In this document: piece by piece, positions 56,856 through 58,481 of the stretch | How the letters are laid out: each line of letters starts with the position of its first letter | Position numbering within the stretch: position 1 is the first letter of the stretch | From: a virus | Strand: one strand, 5' to 3' | DNA length: 58,481 nt | Virus record (IMG/VR): IMGVR_UViG_3300025132_000042 | Coordinates: 1-58,481 of that record | Made by a program: the position numbers and the translations under genes | Notes under the pieces: model-generated | The model's input: the letters and a program-made list of their open reading frames with translations, nothing else | Told to the model about the DNA's origin: nothing | The model's database searches: none

Positions 56856-56863
56856 TAAATAGT
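56856..56863 (-). promoter_or_regulatory. Candidate late promoter motif ACTATTTA (core gene)
   Basis: The minus strand reads GATACTATTTATTTTTG, 35-42 nt before the core protein ATG. It follows a weak A/T hairpin with TTTTTG after the fibre gene. Confidence 0.45.
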
Positions 56864-56912
56864 ATCCTTTGTCTCAAAAACCCGCTTTTTTGGTAACTAT
56901 ACTGTTTGCTAA

Positions 56913-58481
56913 CTACGAAGCATCATATAGGTGGAGTGTCGCCCAGTCATAACCGCCGCCAATCGGGAATGCAACTAATTGTATGCAGTCACCTTGTGAC
57001 AGGGCCACACCAACTGAGACTCCATCAATATTTTGGGCCGGATCGTCGTCACCAATAACACGAACATTAGCTGAGCCAATGTTTTTGACTGTGAAAGTGG
57101 TGCCTTCCATGCCAGCAACTATTGTTGGCAATGATGCTGTTGTTACCGATGAGTGATTGAAGATAATTATACTGTCATCAACTGTAAGCGAATAGTTAGC
57201 TGTTTTGACCGCGATTGGATACCGCACGGATCCACTCAGGTGAGTTGTGCCGTTGACCGAGAAGGTATTAGCTGGGGTTGCTGTGTTGATTCCAACTTTC
57301 TCGGTGCTACCGTCGACAAACAACATGTGCGTGTTGTTATTGCTTTCAACTCTAAAATCCACTAAAGAATCTGACCCTTGGTTGACTACCACTTCTGGTA
57401 TAGCGCCGTCGATGCGGAATCCTTCTCGCAGAGTACCCGCATCATTAGCTTTAAAGACGATATGCTTGTTTGTCGTATTGTTTTGGATCAGTATATTGTC
57501 TGACGAATTGATCCCGACTTGGCCTAGATTGGCGCCAGCACTTGAACTAAAATGAATTGTGGGTTCGATGCTATTTAAAGTAAGTGAGCCAGAAAGATAT
57601 GCTTTGCCGCTGCCGCTTACAGCAAATATATTGCCGCTATCAGCCTTCACACTAATTAATTTTTCAATATTAGAACCGCTAACATTAAACACTCCGCCAA
57701 GGTGCGCTCCGCCTGCTAAAACTTGACCTGAACCTGAGACTGCAAAACAAATTCTGTTTCCCTCTGATTCTTTTGCTTGCATGAATGCCAATACTCTGTT
57801 GCTTGTGTCAGATGGTCTTATGAACAACATTCCACCATTAGGGGTGGGATCCCCCTCATCACCAATTGACAGCTTTGGATTAGAACCAGTAACATGTACG
57901 CCTCCTACGGGATTTAGAGTAATATCCCCATCAACATTAAATGTAAGATGAGCGGCTGCAGCATTGTCATCAACTGTTGTGATTGTAGTTGCGCCGGCGG
58001 TGGTGGTTTGAATCTGGAAGTAATCGCCATTATCGACTGAACTTTCAATTCTAAGATCGACACCTCCGTCCTCAACGTCAAGCTGGAGTCCGTAGTTGAT
58101 ATCTCCGCCGCCTGCTTCGATTCTTGCACCTTGGACGAGGCTGCCGCCGTTTGTTCCGCCTTGTGCATTGATAAGCGCACCGTATACAACGGGAGTTCCG
58201 GCATTAGCGGCGTGTGTAAGCGTTGGCGTTACATACAAGCCATACATGGTGTTCAGGCCATTGGTGGCTGTGGTATTATCCATGTCAAGATAGATGCCAT
58301 ACATGTTGTTGTCTGACGTGGAGGCGCCGGTTTTGTCATAATCTATTTCTAAGCCGATTATTGAAGCCTCAGTGGTGTCTGAGTAATTCTTGTCTAGCTT
58401 TATTCCTGTTTTGCCACCGTCTGACTGAGCATGCAGCGCTGTTGCGTTAACTGCCGCGGCATTATTCTGAATCACCATTGC
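56913..58481 (-). CDS. Fibre-like structural protein, 5' end missing
   Basis: The frame stays open to the right edge, where it begins in mid-frame, so at least 522 residues of a longer protein are present. The sequence is low in charge and rich in Gly, Ser, Thr and Asn with a repeated SGSG pattern (NVSGSNIEKLI, AVSGSGKAYLSGSLTL, VTGSNPKLSIGD). A recurrent beta-strand spacing suggests a trimeric beta-helix or fibre shaft. The C-terminal ~90 residues (HLSGSVRYPIAVKTANYSLTVDDSIIIFNHSS, VKNIGSANVRVIGDDD) form the tip or cap. It is likely a tail fibre or virion decoration; receptor binding is inferred. Confidence 0.6.
   Translation of the reverse strand, partial: AMVIQNNAAAVNATALHAQSDGGKTGIKLDKNYSDTTEASIIGLEIDYDKTGASTSDNNMYGIYLDMDNTTATNGLNTMYGLYVTPTLTHAANAGTPVVYGALINAQGGTNGGSLVQGARIEAGGGDINYGLQLDVEDGGVDLRIESSVDNGDYFQIQTTTAGATTITTVDDNAAAAHLTFNVDGDITLNPVGGVHVTGSNPKLSIGDEGDPTPNGGMLFIRPSDTSNRVLAFMQAKESEGNRICFAVSGSGQVLAGGAHLGGVFNVSGSNIEKLISVKADSGNIFAVSGSGKAYLSGSLTLNSIEPTIHFSSSAGANLGQVGINSSDNILIQNNTTNKHIVFKANDAGTLREGFRIDGAIPEVVVNQGSDSLVDFRVESNNNTHMLFVDGSTEKVGINTATPANTFSVNGTTHLSGSVRYPIAVKTANYSLTVDDSIIIFNHSSVTTASLPTIVAGMEGTTFTVKNIGSANVRVIGDDDPAQNIDGVSVGVALSQGDCIQLVAFPIGGGYDWATLHLYDAS

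Noticed and set aside
55977-56858. 293-aa open frame on the plus strand opposite the core protein
   Set aside because: It is the antisense of a Glu/Asp-rich coding region and is dominated by serine from reverse-complement codons, with no ribosome site and no plus-strand genes nearby.
1-58481. tRNA genes, CRISPR arrays, transposons, integrase or attachment sites
   Set aside because: None of the expected cloverleaf, repeat-spacer or transposase features were seen by eye; a dedicated search was not possible.

Overview
This window is a piece of a large tailed double-stranded DNA phage with a contractile tail (myovirus, distantly T4-like). The evidence is a gp23-like major capsid protein, an acidic prohead core protein, tail sheath and tail tube, a baseplate/hub and tape-measure block, and a T4-type replication set (gp32-like SSB, UvsX/RecA, DnaB-type helicase, flap exonuclease). 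Every gene I can support is on the minus strand, so transcription runs from high to low coordinates. Genes are tightly packed, often with ATGA overlaps, and most have good Shine-Dalgarno sites. TTG starts are common. The host cannot be named. Lipoprotein-type and secreted proteins and an amidase endolysin suggest a Gram-negative host. I see no tRNA, CRISPR, integrase or insertion sequence.

Layout in transcription order (right to left): 58.5-56.9 kb, 5'-truncated fibre-like structural protein. 56.8-50.8 kb, prohead core, capsid and neck/connector genes. 50.7-46.9 kb, sheath and tube. 46.9-37.8 kb, hub chaperone pair with a possible frameshift site, tape measure, baseplate genes and a 1232-aa structural protein. 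37.8-28.9 kb, replication and recombination: a family A polymerase, a tubulin-like protein, SSB, small membrane and lipoprotein genes, UvsX, flap nuclease, helicase. 28.9-19.2 kb, class II ribonucleotide reductase, GroES-like protein, amidase endolysin, secreted metzincin, nucleotidyltransferase-like protein, a C-family (DnaE) polymerase and a QueF-like protein lacking the catalytic cysteine. 19.2-12.4 kb, two ClpP-like proteases, a J-domain protein, adenine methyltransferase, thioredoxin, IMPDH/GMP reductase, sigma-region-4-like and ribbon-helix-helix-like regulators. 12.4-1 kb, a 629-aa protein, GroEL, a degenerate Dam-like protein, a phosphomannomutase-like HAD enzyme, a 1197-aa PcfJ-like protein and a membrane serine protease. 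1-873, the start of a PA14-domain protein that runs off the left edge.

Two regulatory classes are visible. Early or metabolic transcription units begin at near-perfect sigma-70 promoters (seven found, spacers of 16-17 nt). Structural genes are instead preceded by a short ACTAYTTA motif, a candidate late promoter. Strong terminator hairpins follow the capsid gene, uvsX and the hub gene pair. The SSB-to-uvsX operon has a related hairpin in each of its four intercistronic gaps, one with a compensatory base-pair change. The genes together describe a phage with its own replisome, nucleotide supply, DNA-modification enzymes and an unusually rich set of protein-folding and proteolysis genes.
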